Origin: LMUY01 sp964242215
Lineage (GTDB): Bacteria; Pseudomonadota; Alphaproteobacteria; Acetobacterales; Acetobacteraceae
Assembly (NCBI GenBank): GCA_964242215.1
Contig: CAXTCJ010000002.1
Coordinates: 62,001-126,000, forward strand
DNA: 64,000 nucleotides
Reading direction: 5' to 3'
Shown piece after piece: positions 41,711 to 50,193 of the stretch. The translations under genes were made by a program, and so were the position numbers. The stretch's first letter is position 1; each line of letters starts with the position of its first letter. A model generated the notes under the pieces. The model saw only the letters and a program-made list of their open reading frames with translations, made no database searches and was not told where the DNA came from.

Positions 41711-41733
41711 ATGGGGTTGAAGCGAACGACAGG

Positions 41734-42396
41734 TCAGGCGGCGATCCGACCCATCCTCTGAGCACAGGTTCGGTGCAGGCTCGTCACAAGGCTCTCGATC
41801 GAACGTATGGCCTCACCGTAGTCGCCCGGCTCGATTGAACGCGTGACGTCCAGTTCATCGCGGAAGCTGCCGGTTTGACTGGTCTCCAGCAACACAATCC
41901 CGTCCAGCTTCAGCACCCGGGCAAGGCGAACCACATAGCGGCCAACTCCCTCCGCAGCGCCGTCTTCGCGATAGGATCGGTCGAGGCCGCGGTTGATCGC
42001 CGCGATCGACGGCCCATAAAGGTCCATATCGCGCGAACCAAAGATGCTCCCGTTCGCAGGCTGGTAGCCCCATTGCCAGGCGTACGACTCTTCACGGCGG
42101 CCATCGATCTGACACTGGAAGCGAAACCGATCGAGCCGAAGCGTCTTGCGGCCATCGTCGCCCTCGCCAATCACCCGGTAGTCTCCGTAGGTGCGGGCTG
42201 GTCGCCGCTCTGCCTCCCGCATGACGAGTGCGTCGAAGTGGGCATACGCATCCCCGCCACTGACGGTGCTGAGCCAAGGCCGCAGCACGAGGGTGTGGCG
42301 AAGTCGGATTTCTTGGACCATGAGGGCGTGTTCTCTCGATGTGCCGAACCGTGCGGCTGATAATGAAAGGGAGTTGTTGGACGTGTCCGCGATCAT
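41734..42396 (-). CDS. Hypothetical protein
   Basis: 220 residues; ATG 42396 overlaps the preceding stop (ATGA). EHALMVQEIRLRHTLVLRPW, YAHFDALVMREAERRPARTY, DYRVIGEGDDGRKTLRLDRF, SYAWQWGYQPANGSIFGSRD, then LVTSLHRTCAQRMGRIAA. A soluble alpha/beta protein with no recognised domain. Part of the unit that starts at 42913. Confidence 0.6.
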   Translation of the reverse strand: MIADTSNNSLSLSAARFGTSREHALMVQEIRLRHTLVLRPWLSTVSGGDAYAHFDALVMREAERRPARTYGDYRVIGEGDDGRKTLRLDRFRFQCQIDGRREESYAWQWGYQPANGSIFGSRDMDLYGPSIAAINRGLDRSYREDGAAEGVGRYVVRLARVLKLDGIVLLETSQTGSFRDELDVTRSIEPGDYGEAIRSIESLVTSLHRTCAQRMGRIAA

Positions 42397-42755
42397 GGGA
42401 CGCCCGCTGCGTCGAGTGCTTTGCGGGCACGGAGGCGCCACTGCGCAAACCAGTCCATCAGGTCGGCTCCGGAGATCGAGCAGTCCTGGTCCTCTGGCCC
42501 ATCGAACTGTTCGACCCAAGCCTTGGTCGCCTCGTCCAATAGCTCGGCCATCATCTTGCTGGCGGCGAACAAACCGGCATTGGCATGCGCCTCTGCGCGA
42601 TGTGCCGGGTCTTCGCCGATCGGGTGAACTCTGCCGATCCATTGTCCCGTATCGGCGACTTGGAGCCCCCATGTCGGCATGACGGTTCCGTCATGCATGG
42701 TCTGTTTGGTCGGCACCCATCTCCAATTGCCGGGCGTAGGCTCGCACGACCGCAT
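42393..42755 (-). CDS. Hypothetical protein
   Basis: 120 residues from ATG 42755, which starts 12 nt after the stop of the small membrane-protein gene. The frame is open to 42920, but that upstream part is antisense-free shadow of the 48-aa gene read in another frame, so I exclude it. WRWVPTKQTMHDGTVMPTWG, GQWIGRVHPIGEDPAHRAEA, AASKMMAELLDEATKAWVEQ and DLMDWFAQWRLRARKALDAA. Soluble, helical second half. No family recognised. Confidence 0.55.
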   Translation of the reverse strand: MRSCEPTPGNWRWVPTKQTMHDGTVMPTWGLQVADTGQWIGRVHPIGEDPAHRAEAHANAGLFAASKMMAELLDEATKAWVEQFDGPEDQDCSISGADLMDWFAQWRLRARKALDAAGVP

Positions 42756-42766
42756 CCCCGGCCGGC

Positions 42767-42913
42767 TCACCGCTGCACCATTGCGACCTGACCATGCAAG
42801 GACACCGTCGATGCTTCGTCCGAGAGAAAGCCCGGCGCGGCCAGAATCACGTAACATACAGCCGCGAAGAGCAGGCTTCCCGTCACGAGTTTCACGTATT
42901 GGATCGTTTTCAT
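42767..42913 (-). CDS. 48-aa single-span membrane protein
   Basis: ATG 42913 has AGGAGG 7 nt upstream, the best ribosome-binding site in the area. The product begins MKTIQYVKLVTGSLLFAAVC and YVILAAPGFLSDE: a basic start and one membrane span or uncleaved signal (~8-28), then a short polar tail ending VAMVQR. It is the first gene after copy F of the hairpin element (42961-43020) and opens the 39-43 kb unit. Confidence 0.65.
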   Translation of the reverse strand: MKTIQYVKLVTGSLLFAAVCYVILAAPGFLSDEASTVSLHGQVAMVQR

Positions 42914-42960
42914 TCGTCACCCTCCTGATGTCGTCTTCTTGTCGAAGACCTCATCCGGCA

Positions 42961-43020
42961 GGCGCGGCGGTGAAGGCGGGGCAAGGGCGCGTAGCGGGCC
43001 GAAGGCCGCACCCTTGCGGC
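42961..43020 (-). promoter_or_regulatory. Dispersed hairpin element, copy F (short form)
   Basis: GCAAGGG (42981-42987) and CCCTTGC (43011-43017) pair perfectly and enclose GGGCC/GGCC pairing around GAA. It lies 48-68 nt upstream of ATG 42913; a GTCTTC-N5-GAAGAC hairpin (42933-42949) sits between. The arms are the same G-C version as in copy E. Confidence 0.65.
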
Positions 43021-43113
43021 GCCAAGGCCGACAGCGGCAGCCCTCTCACCTCATTCTCGACGTCTTTACTCTTTTGTCAGGGAATCAAATCAGTGACCCG
43101 GTTGTCAGTCGGC

Positions 43114-45198
43114 CTAGAAACGACGCAGCAGTTCGAGGCTATCCAGTTCGGCGAGCGCTTTGGACGGGATGCCGAGTGGACGCGCAGACTTCGGATTCTG
43201 GTTGTGCAGCCAGCCGGCAACGCGATTGGCTATCGGGATATCCTCGATAAAGCATGACGGCCTGGTGAAGCCGCGGCGATATTCCACGTGCGTGATGCTG
43301 ACGCGCTGCATGCCGCGCGTCAGCGCAACATAGGCCAGTCGTCTTTCCTCGTCGTGATCACCGTAGTTACTTGGGAACGTCGAGGCATCCCACCCCGGCA
43401 GGAACACGTGCGGAAACTCCAATCCCTTGCCTTTGTGCAGTGTCATGAGCTGGACGCGGCCTTCGGTTGCCTCCCCGGGTGCGGCACTTGCCAAAGCGGC
43501 ATGATCAAGCAGCTCTGACGCATTGTGGAAGCTGCCAGCAAGGGTGACAAGTTCCTGCAGGTTCTCCATCCGGTCTTCGGTCTCTTCTGCCCGACTTGCA
43601 CGAAGCATGTCGCGATAACCGATGCGGTCGAGCAGCAGAGAGATCTGGTCAGCCAGAGTACCGATGTCGTTGCGACTAACCGACCGGATTGCGCCGACGA
43701 AGCTCAGAGCGGCAGCTCTGGCTTTCGGCCGTAGCTTCGCGGTCTCGACAGCCTGCAGCAATGACACGCCCCGAAACGCGGCCTCAAGATGGACTTCCTC
43801 AAGCGCTTTAAGGCCAAGCCCACGGGGCGGTGTGTTGCAGACGCGCCGGAATGCCTCGTCTGATTGAAAGTCATCCGGGCGGGCGGCGAGACGCAGAAGT
43901 GCCAGTGCATCCTTGATCTCGGCCCGTTGATAGAAGCCGACGTCGCCAACGATGACGTAGGGAACCCGGCCGCGCATCAGTGCTTCTTCGATGCCGCGGG
44001 ACATATGGTTGGATCGATATAGCACAGCTAACTCGTCCCAGGAAACACCAGCACTTCCGCGTCGCCGGATTTCTGCTGCAATGCCGGCGGCCTTACCTTC
44101 TGGGTTGTGAAAACCGACCACCTCGATCGGTTCGCCAACCGCTTTGGTTGTTCGCAGTGTCTTGCCAAGACGCTTCTTATCCTGGGCGATGACGGCATTA
44201 GCGGCTGCAAGGATATGGCCGGTCGAGCGGAAGTTGTCTTCCAGGCGGACCTGGTGCGACGATGGAAAGTCATGTTCGAAGCGCCGAATGAACGTGATGT
44301 CGGCGCCTCTGAAGGAATACACGCTCTGATCATCGTCGCCGACGACGAATATCTCGCCATGATCTGCGGCGAGCAGCCTCAACCAGGCATACTGAACATA
44401 GCAGACATCCTGGTATTCATCGGCGAGGATGCAATCGAACCGATCGGCCCACCGACGTCGATAAGCCTCATCGCGCTGCATGGTCTTGGTTGGCCAGAGC
44501 AACAGGTCACCGAAGTCGGCGGCGTTGGCCTCACGCAGCCGGCGTTGATACTCGAGGTAGACGCGCGCTGCGAGCCGCATGCCGTCCGGATCGATCGTCC
44601 CGTGTGATGTCTTGGCCTGAACAATCATGGCCTCGACCCGAGCCGGAGCCTCTTCCGGCGTGATCAGGTTGTCCTTGAACTTGGCGATCCGATTGCAAAG
44701 TTGCTTCAACGGGTCGCCACCATCCCCCGCGTCCTCGGGCTTGACGTTCATGGCCTTCAACGTGCGCTTAACCAGGCGTTTGCTATCGTCGGCATCGAGG
44801 ATATCAAAGCCAGGTCGGAGCGCTGCAACCTCGGGTTCAATGCGCAGCTGGCGGGCGCCGAGGCCGTGAAATGTTCCGACCCATGACGGAACGGCGACGC
44901 CGGCAAGCATGGTGCGTATCCGGTCCGCCATTTCCTTGGCTGCCTTGTTGGTGAAGGTCACAGCCAGGATGCGCGAGGGCGGAATGCCACGCACGGCAAT
45001 GCGCGCCGCCACGCCTGCCGTCAGAGTGCGCGTCTTGCCCGTGCCTGCACCAGCGAGGACAAGTACGGCACCTTCCAGCATCGCCGCCTTTGCCTGGGTC
45101 GGCGTAAGCCCAGCCAGGATCGCGCTCATCCGGTCAGCCGGAACCGACGAAGAAGCAGGATCCATGGCGGGATCGTACGGTTCACTGAATCTCGACAT
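43114..45198 (-). CDS. uvrD: UvrD/PcrA-type superfamily 1 DNA helicase
   Basis: 694 residues, ATG 45198, overlapping the HD gene by 17 nt. Motifs: Q-motif LTPTQAKAA, Walker A AGAGTGKT (49-56), AVTFTNKAAKEM (Ia), LADEYQDV (II), GDDDQSVYSFRGAD (III), and in the second half LMTLHKGKGLEFPHVF and VALTRGM. The length matches chromosomal UvrD/PcrA. It unwinds DNA in repair or rolling-circle/transfer replication. Last gene of the toprim-HD-UvrD operon. Confidence 0.9.
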   Translation of the reverse strand: MSRFSEPYDPAMDPASSSVPADRMSAILAGLTPTQAKAAMLEGAVLVLAGAGTGKTRTLTAGVAARIAVRGIPPSRILAVTFTNKAAKEMADRIRTMLAGVAVPSWVGTFHGLGARQLRIEPEVAALRPGFDILDADDSKRLVKRTLKAMNVKPEDAGDGGDPLKQLCNRIAKFKDNLITPEEAPARVEAMIVQAKTSHGTIDPDGMRLAARVYLEYQRRLREANAADFGDLLLWPTKTMQRDEAYRRRWADRFDCILADEYQDVCYVQYAWLRLLAADHGEIFVVGDDDQSVYSFRGADITFIRRFEHDFPSSHQVRLEDNFRSTGHILAAANAVIAQDKKRLGKTLRTTKAVGEPIEVVGFHNPEGKAAGIAAEIRRRGSAGVSWDELAVLYRSNHMSRGIEEALMRGRVPYVIVGDVGFYQRAEIKDALALLRLAARPDDFQSDEAFRRVCNTPPRGLGLKALEEVHLEAAFRGVSLLQAVETAKLRPKARAAALSFVGAIRSVSRNDIGTLADQISLLLDRIGYRDMLRASRAEETEDRMENLQELVTLAGSFHNASELLDHAALASAAPGEATEGRVQLMTLHKGKGLEFPHVFLPGWDASTFPSNYGDHDEERRLAYVALTRGMQRVSITHVEYRRGFTRPSCFIEDIPIANRVAGWLHNQNPKSARPLGIPSKALAELDSLELLRRF

Positions 45199-46117
45199 GA
45201 CACCCCCAACCCGATACGGGGATCAATTCCTCATCGGTCGTGAAAACAGTGAATTGGCCGTCGAGCACCCATTGGCCCTCTTCGTCGCACTCGCCGTCGA
45301 CAATCACGCCCTCGATATGCTGCTGGGAGATGTCGTCGGTTTCGACAAAGACGAAGGTATCTGTCAGCCCGTTGCCGGTTACCGGCCGCATGCAGCGGCG
45401 CTGCTTGGCGGCGGGCAGTCGGGAGAAGGCTGATCCTAGACGTGCAAGAGCGGCCTCGTGCTCGACCGCCGCCGTCAGGTCGGCCGGGTTGTCGAGTGGT
45501 CCGCCCCCGGCAAGCTCCCGCAGTTTGGCGAGGAACACGGCGGCCGCACGACGCGGTGTCCACGGCTGCCAAGGCTGATGCCCCTCGAGAAGCGGCATCG
45601 GATCCACCGTGACCGGGCTCAATCGAATGCCGAGGATCTCGTGGACGGCTTCTCGTCCCCAGCCGGCAACGTGCAAAGCCTCGGATGCAGCGGCCAGATG
45701 GTCGGCCCGCTTATGCAGCAGGTAATCCTCGTGGGACCATTCCGGCAGGTGGTAGCGGATAGCAATGGCTTGCTGCAGGCGACGGGTCAGCGACGCGAAG
45801 TCGCTACCCAGGTGCGGTTTGAGAGGCGAGATCGGATCGAAGCCCAGCAGGCCTTCATCCGCGTCGTGCAACAGTTCTCGCAGTGCCTCTTCCGGTGTCA
45901 GCGGCTGATGCGGCTGCATCTGCTGGCGCAGCACCAAAACTAGCAAGCTGTGCTGGGCAACGGAAAGCGGTAGATCCCAACGCGAGTGGCCACCCCAGCG
46001 ATAGGTTCGAGACAGGCCGACCGCGAGGTCCGTGTCCCGCCAATCATCCGGCTGTGGATCGACCAGGTTCAGTCGCCGGCCGGAGCCAAGCAGTACCCAG
46101 GCGCGATCGGGCCTCAT
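45182..46117 (-). CDS. HD-domain phosphohydrolase
   Basis: 311 residues; ATG 46117 overlaps the toprim gene stop (ATGA). HSRWDLPLSVAQHSLLVLVL and LRELLHDADEGLLGFDPISP give the H...HD pattern of YfbR-like nucleotide phosphohydrolases (residues ~45-95); the last metal Asp lies in KRADHLAAASEA. The second half (~200-311) is of unknown fold. It could adjust dNTP pools during plasmid establishment, an inference from family and neighbours. Confidence 0.75.
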   Translation of the reverse strand: MRPDRAWVLLGSGRRLNLVDPQPDDWRDTDLAVGLSRTYRWGGHSRWDLPLSVAQHSLLVLVLRQQMQPHQPLTPEEALRELLHDADEGLLGFDPISPLKPHLGSDFASLTRRLQQAIAIRYHLPEWSHEDYLLHKRADHLAAASEALHVAGWGREAVHEILGIRLSPVTVDPMPLLEGHQPWQPWTPRRAAAVFLAKLRELAGGGPLDNPADLTAAVEHEAALARLGSAFSRLPAAKQRRCMRPVTGNGLTDTFVFVETDDISQQHIEGVIVDGECDEEGQWVLDGQFTVFTTDEELIPVSGWGCHVEIQ

Positions 46118-47064
46118 GACCCCCTCCCCTGCTTTAGTGCGTCGTTCCAGTCCTTCATGCCGTGAGGTGGCAGCAGGCGCTCCGAGCCGACCCCGGCTGC
46201 TTGAGCTATCTCGCCGAGGCGGGTGGCGTAGCCCTCGCCCGCCCGATCGCTGTCTGTAGCAGCGACCAGCACGCCCGACCTTGTCGAAAGCTCGCGAAGC
46301 TGCAGCTCCAATGCTGTCAGTGTCGCTGGTCCCATCCCGCCGGCGGTCGCAACATAGAGCGTGTCGGCGCGCAGACGCTCGACGGCCGCGACGCTCATGG
46401 CGTCGATCGGCGCCTCGGTCACCACGAGACGACGCACCGGAACGCTGCTGCGGGGCAATTTTCCCGGCAACCGGAACAAGGTCTTCTTTCCGCCCGGGCT
46501 GAAGCCGCGGTAATCGGGTCCGCGCATCTCGATCCCAGTTAGCGCGCCATCGTGGTCATGGTGTGCGAACCAGGCACTGGCATAGGGGCCTTCGCGGAGA
46601 ACACCGGCATAGATGGCTGCAAGAACGATTGGCGACGGTAAGCGCCGCTGTTCCGTCAGGTAGCGCCAGGTCGGCGATCCCAGGGCGGGCCGGCGCCGAC
46701 CACCCCACTTCACGTCGAACGGCACGATGGGTCGTGACGAGACGGGGCGTCCCTCATGCGGTGGGTAGCAGGGTGTCAGACCGACGAACGGCCGCAGCAG
46801 CTTGCGGACCTCGCCGAAGTTCAGGCCCGGGTTAAGATATTGGACCAGACCGAAGACGTCACCCTTTGCGGTGCTGCCTGGGTCCCACCAACCGCGTCCC
46901 TCGTGCGTGACCAGCAGGATTTCGCCTGCGGCCCTGCGGTATTTTAGGCAGTGGCGGGTGCTTTCCTTCTTATCCAGTTGCCAGGGAGGCGGATACCGTT
47001 CCAGCAGCACGGCGCAGCTGACCCCTGCCCTCATCTGCTCCAGTTCGCCATCATGACCATTCAT
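46114..47064 (-). CDS. Toprim-domain (DUF3991-type) primase-like protein
   Basis: 316 residues from ATG 47064. N-terminal ~20-110 resembles the DUF3991/zinc-less CHC2 region (RGWWDPGSTAKGDVFGLVQY). The toprim core has VTEAPIDAMSVAAVER (catalytic Glu) and VAATDSDRAGEGYATRL (DxD). Such proteins are common on alphaproteobacterial plasmids and may prime or nick DNA. It leads the toprim-HD-UvrD operon, with copy H of the hairpin element 43 nt upstream. Confidence 0.8.
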   Translation of the reverse strand: MNGHDGELEQMRAGVSCAVLLERYPPPWQLDKKESTRHCLKYRRAAGEILLVTHEGRGWWDPGSTAKGDVFGLVQYLNPGLNFGEVRKLLRPFVGLTPCYPPHEGRPVSSRPIVPFDVKWGGRRRPALGSPTWRYLTEQRRLPSPIVLAAIYAGVLREGPYASAWFAHHDHDGALTGIEMRGPDYRGFSPGGKKTLFRLPGKLPRSSVPVRRLVVTEAPIDAMSVAAVERLRADTLYVATAGGMGPATLTALELQLRELSTRSGVLVAATDSDRAGEGYATRLGEIAQAAGVGSERLLPPHGMKDWNDALKQGRGS

Positions 47065-47106
47065 CGTCCGTACTCCTGTCCTTGGAATACGGCCCGACGA
47101 TCGCGT

Positions 47107-47178
47107 GCCATGGCCGGGACAAGTGCGCCTGCGCAGCAGGCGGGAGCTCTGGCGACGCACCCTTGTGGCGGCCATGGC
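47107..47178 (-). promoter_or_regulatory. Dispersed hairpin element, copy H
   Basis: Outer arms GCCATGGCCG (47107-47116) and CGGCCATGGC (47169-47178) pair perfectly over 10 bp; ACAAG (47119-47123) pairs with CTTGT (47162-47166); inside is CGCCTGC-GCA-GCAGGCG (47126-47142). It lies 43 nt upstream of the toprim gene. The core is diverged but the nested layout matches copy G. Confidence 0.75.
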
Positions 47179-47330
47179 AAAAGCGATAGCGGCATTCTCA
47201 TTTTCCCATCGGCTTATCCTGTCTTCAGCTTCAGGAGCCTCGGAGCGAACGGCACGTCTCGTTAGTCGCGCTTTCTGCGGCTGTCTTCGTTCGCACCGAA
47301 CTGGGCAAGGCTGCGGCAAACGAACTGGAG

Positions 47331-48701
47331 ATGGCCGTGCTGAAGGTGAGCCGGCGGGGCGCTGTGCAGGACGTCCGGGAACTGTCCACGCAGGAAGACC
47401 GAGCGCTACGCTCGGCGTTCGGGCGATTTTCAGAACCCGACGCCCGGCCGGCGGGCGCCGCCGTCATCAGGCGTTACCAGCGCGTCGGCGCAGGGTGCTG
47501 GTTCCTGTGTGACTGTCTCGGCGTCGATGACAGGCCGCCCGCATTGGTCCCGGTCTCGGAGGCTCATATCCGCCGCCACTATGAGGACCCATGGCCGGTG
47601 CACGACCTGGATTGTGACTTTCACCGCGACGCGGCCGAACAACGTGCAATCACGCGTAGTTACGTCCGCCTACCCGAGGGCAAGGCCGTTTCTCTACTGG
47701 CCCGGTTGGGCGTGGACGATCGTCAACGTGCGCCGCGCCTGACATCGCGCAGCTATGGCCGACGACGCGGCGCACTGGCGACATTGCTCATGCAGTTGAT
47801 CGAGAAGGCAGAGCTGAATAGAGTTACCGCTTCGGGCGTGATCGCTCCGATCAGCGATCAGTATAAAGCCCTCCGAATAGCCAGTGCTGGCATTGAACTC
47901 GATGAAGGCGTGAAGCTTTCATCTCTGCTCTGCACATATGCTCCAGCATTGCCAGAGTTCAGGCGTCGCATTGGCCAGATAGCACCCGGTCGCTTTGAGA
48001 AGTCGGGGCGCCCGCATGGGATTTTGATCACAGTGGTGGAAGATGCAGCGGCTGGGTTCTTGCGGCCCTTGCGCGGAGACCCCATTGCAGTCCGCGGCGA
48101 GATTGGCGTATTTGGTGAACGCGAAGGACACAGCCGGCAAAGCGCCGACGAACGCCGTGCGCGGTCGCCCTATCTCGCGATCGGCGTAGTCGGCCGCTCT
48201 GCACCGGACAGTCCGGTCGAGGTGTTGAAAGCCTATCTGCACCCCTGTATCTCGGCGGGGCATCTCATGCCTGTGGATAGCAACCTCGAACGCCATACGT
48301 TCCGTGTGCTAACTCAATTACAGAGTTGGCTTTCAAGCAATAAAGGGATTGCGCTTGCCTTCGTGAAACCCTTGTTTGATATGTCATCCGGAAGCGGGCT
48401 CGAAGAGCCCGATAGTGACGTAGATATCACGCGCGAGCCCTGTATTCCTGACTTTATGGTGGAAGCCAATCGGGTTCCAAAGGGCGGGAGGGCGCTACTG
48501 GTTGTCGAAACTATGGGGTATGCTGATCCACAGTATCGTACTCGAAAACAGCGCACTCATATCGACATGAGTTTAGCGACCGCGCAGTCACCCGTGATCG
48601 AACACGATTTCCATTTTCCAATCAATCAAACCCAAGCCGAGCGAGATAGGCGTTTCTGGCTAGATTGTCGCTGGCAGATCACAGGCTCAACCAACCAATG
48701 A
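47331..48701 (+). CDS. DUF1173-like protein with possible nuclease motif
   Basis: 456 residues from ATG 47331. YEDPWPVHDLDCDFHRDAAE near ~85-105 and, near the C terminus, EPCIPDFMVEANRVPKGGRA with LLVVETMGYADPQYRTRKQR; the D...E-T-M pattern resembles a PD-(D/E)xK site. I recognise this layout as DUF1173, frequent in alphaproteobacterial plasmids and of unknown function. It is transcribed away from the toprim unit and marks the right end of the leftward block. GC drops after ~47800, hinting at a different history. Confidence 0.6.
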   Translation: MAVLKVSRRGAVQDVRELSTQEDRALRSAFGRFSEPDARPAGAAVIRRYQRVGAGCWFLCDCLGVDDRPPALVPVSEAHIRRHYEDPWPVHDLDCDFHRDAAEQRAITRSYVRLPEGKAVSLLARLGVDDRQRAPRLTSRSYGRRRGALATLLMQLIEKAELNRVTASGVIAPISDQYKALRIASAGIELDEGVKLSSLLCTYAPALPEFRRRIGQIAPGRFEKSGRPHGILITVVEDAAAGFLRPLRGDPIAVRGEIGVFGEREGHSRQSADERRARSPYLAIGVVGRSAPDSPVEVLKAYLHPCISAGHLMPVDSNLERHTFRVLTQLQSWLSSNKGIALAFVKPLFDMSSGSGLEEPDSDVDITREPCIPDFMVEANRVPKGGRALLVVETMGYADPQYRTRKQRTHIDMSLATAQSPVIEHDFHFPINQTQAERDRRFWLDCRWQITGSTNQ

Positions 48702-48779
48702 TCGGGCTTTGCTTTGCCTTGAACGACGGTGCTCGAAATTAATTGCTCAATCCGGTAGATCGGGCTTTGGTGTTGGAGC

Positions 48780-49259
48780 GACGGAGATCTGACCTCAAAG
48801 ATAGTTGACGCGATCACGGACGACTCGATCCAACATCGCGGTGGCAGCCGCCGGGCGGTGAACTTGCGGGTGATCCAGCGCGCGTCGGTGCCAGCCGGTC
48901 CGTTGTACGTGTTGATCGACAGCACTGGCCTTCCGGTCTACAGAGCGAGCCAATGGCTGGAACGGCATCATTGTGGCGCAAGTGCTGACGGATCAGGACG
49001 TTGACGATGCGTCCCAGGTCAGGGCCGCTGCTCGATCAGATTGACGGCCCGGTTGGCCGGGTCTCGGCCAATGGCGCGTATGACCGTGACCCCACTTACC
49101 AGATAATTGCTGCCCATGGCGATGGCATCCAAGCGGTAAGCCCACCGCGCTCGACAGCCGTTCTGAGTGGTGACGCTGATCCACCGACACAGCGTGATCG
49201 TCATCTGGCGATGATGACGGAGCATGGCCGACTGGCCTGGCAGGCTGCCACGGATTACC
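48780..49259 (+). pseudogene. Degenerate first copy of an IS5-like transposase
   Basis: Translated fragments in changing frames (LIDSTGL near 48910; then DQIDGPVGRVSANGAYDRD and TQRDRHLAMMTEHGRLAWQA near 49025-49240) match, piece by piece, the second transposase copy downstream (LVDSTGLK; DQVDGPVASFTADGAYDQD; TMRDRHLQIIAERGQMTWQK). It is a decayed relative, without a usable start, that now runs in frame into the second copy. Confidence 0.6.
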
Positions 49260-50140
49260 GACGCGGCGATCGCAGCATGGAAGGCCGAGCCGCGAACCAC
49301 GCGAGGCGGTCAGCCGCGCTATTCGGCCCTGGCTTCGCGACGGCGCTGACGCTGAGATCGGTGTTACGCCTGGCGCTTCGGCAGACCGAAGGGCTGATCG
49401 ATTCCATCATCGCCCTGCTCGGCCTCGATCTCGCCGTGCCTGACGGTACAACGCTCAGTCGCCGGGCCGAGAGCTTGGACGTGGTTCGTCTTCGGCCTGG
49501 CCCCGGTCCCGTGCACTTGCTGGTCGACAGCACTGGGCTGAAGCTCTGCGGCTCCGGCGAATGGCTGCTTGAGAAGCACGACACGAAGACCCGGCGGTCG
49601 TGGCGCAAGCTGCACATAGCCGTGGACGCCGACACCGGACGGATCGCGGCGGCGGCGTTGACCACCAACGATGTCGACGACGCGTCTCAAGTCGGCGCCT
49701 TGGTCGATCAAGTGGATGGCCCGGTCGCGTCGTTCACTGCCGACGGTGCTTACGACCAAGACGGCGTCTACGGTGAGGTCTTTTCGCGTCATCCCCAGGC
49801 GTCCGTCATCGTGCCACCACGCTCCAGCGCCGTGCCGAGCGAAACAGCGCAGACGGCGCCGACCATGCGAGACCGTCACCTGCAGATCATCGCCGAGCGC
49901 GGCCAAATGACCTGGCAGAAGGCGGCTGGCTACAACTGGCGAGCGCTGGTGGAGGCCGACATCAGCCGCTTCAAGCGGGTCATCGGTGATGGGCTGCGAT
50001 CGCGCACCGATCGGCGTCGAGCGACCGAGGTCGCGATTGCTGTAAACGCACTAAACCGGATGCTCGAGCTCGGACGTCCAGAGTACGTCCGAGCTCCCGT
50101 AACGATGGAGCGAAGTGGCCAAACTGCGGCCGATCACTGA
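49260..50140 (+). CDS. IS5-family-like DDE transposase, N terminus replaced
   Basis: The region from about 49260 to TGA 50138-50140 holds ALRQTEGLIDSIIALLGLDL, LLVDSTGLKLCGSGEWL (first Asp), ASFTADGAYDQDGVYGEV (second Asp) and LVEADISRFKRVIGDGLRSR (Glu), the full DDE set of IS5-type enzymes. Its normal N terminus is missing; the open frame continues leftwards to 49001 into the decayed first copy, producing a chimera. ATCTGTGCAACACAGTC at 50141-50157 resembles an IS5-type terminal repeat; no matching left end was found. Probably immobile. Confidence 0.65.
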
Positions 50141-50193
50141 ATCTGTGCAACACAGTCTAGTTCTGGCCGAACTGCCCGAGATCGCCGCCCGCC

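Noticed and set aside
42756..42920. N-terminal extension of the 42393-42755 protein (MTNENDPIRETRDG...)
   Set aside because: It is the out-of-frame reading of the 48-aa membrane-protein gene, which owns the strong AGGAGG site.
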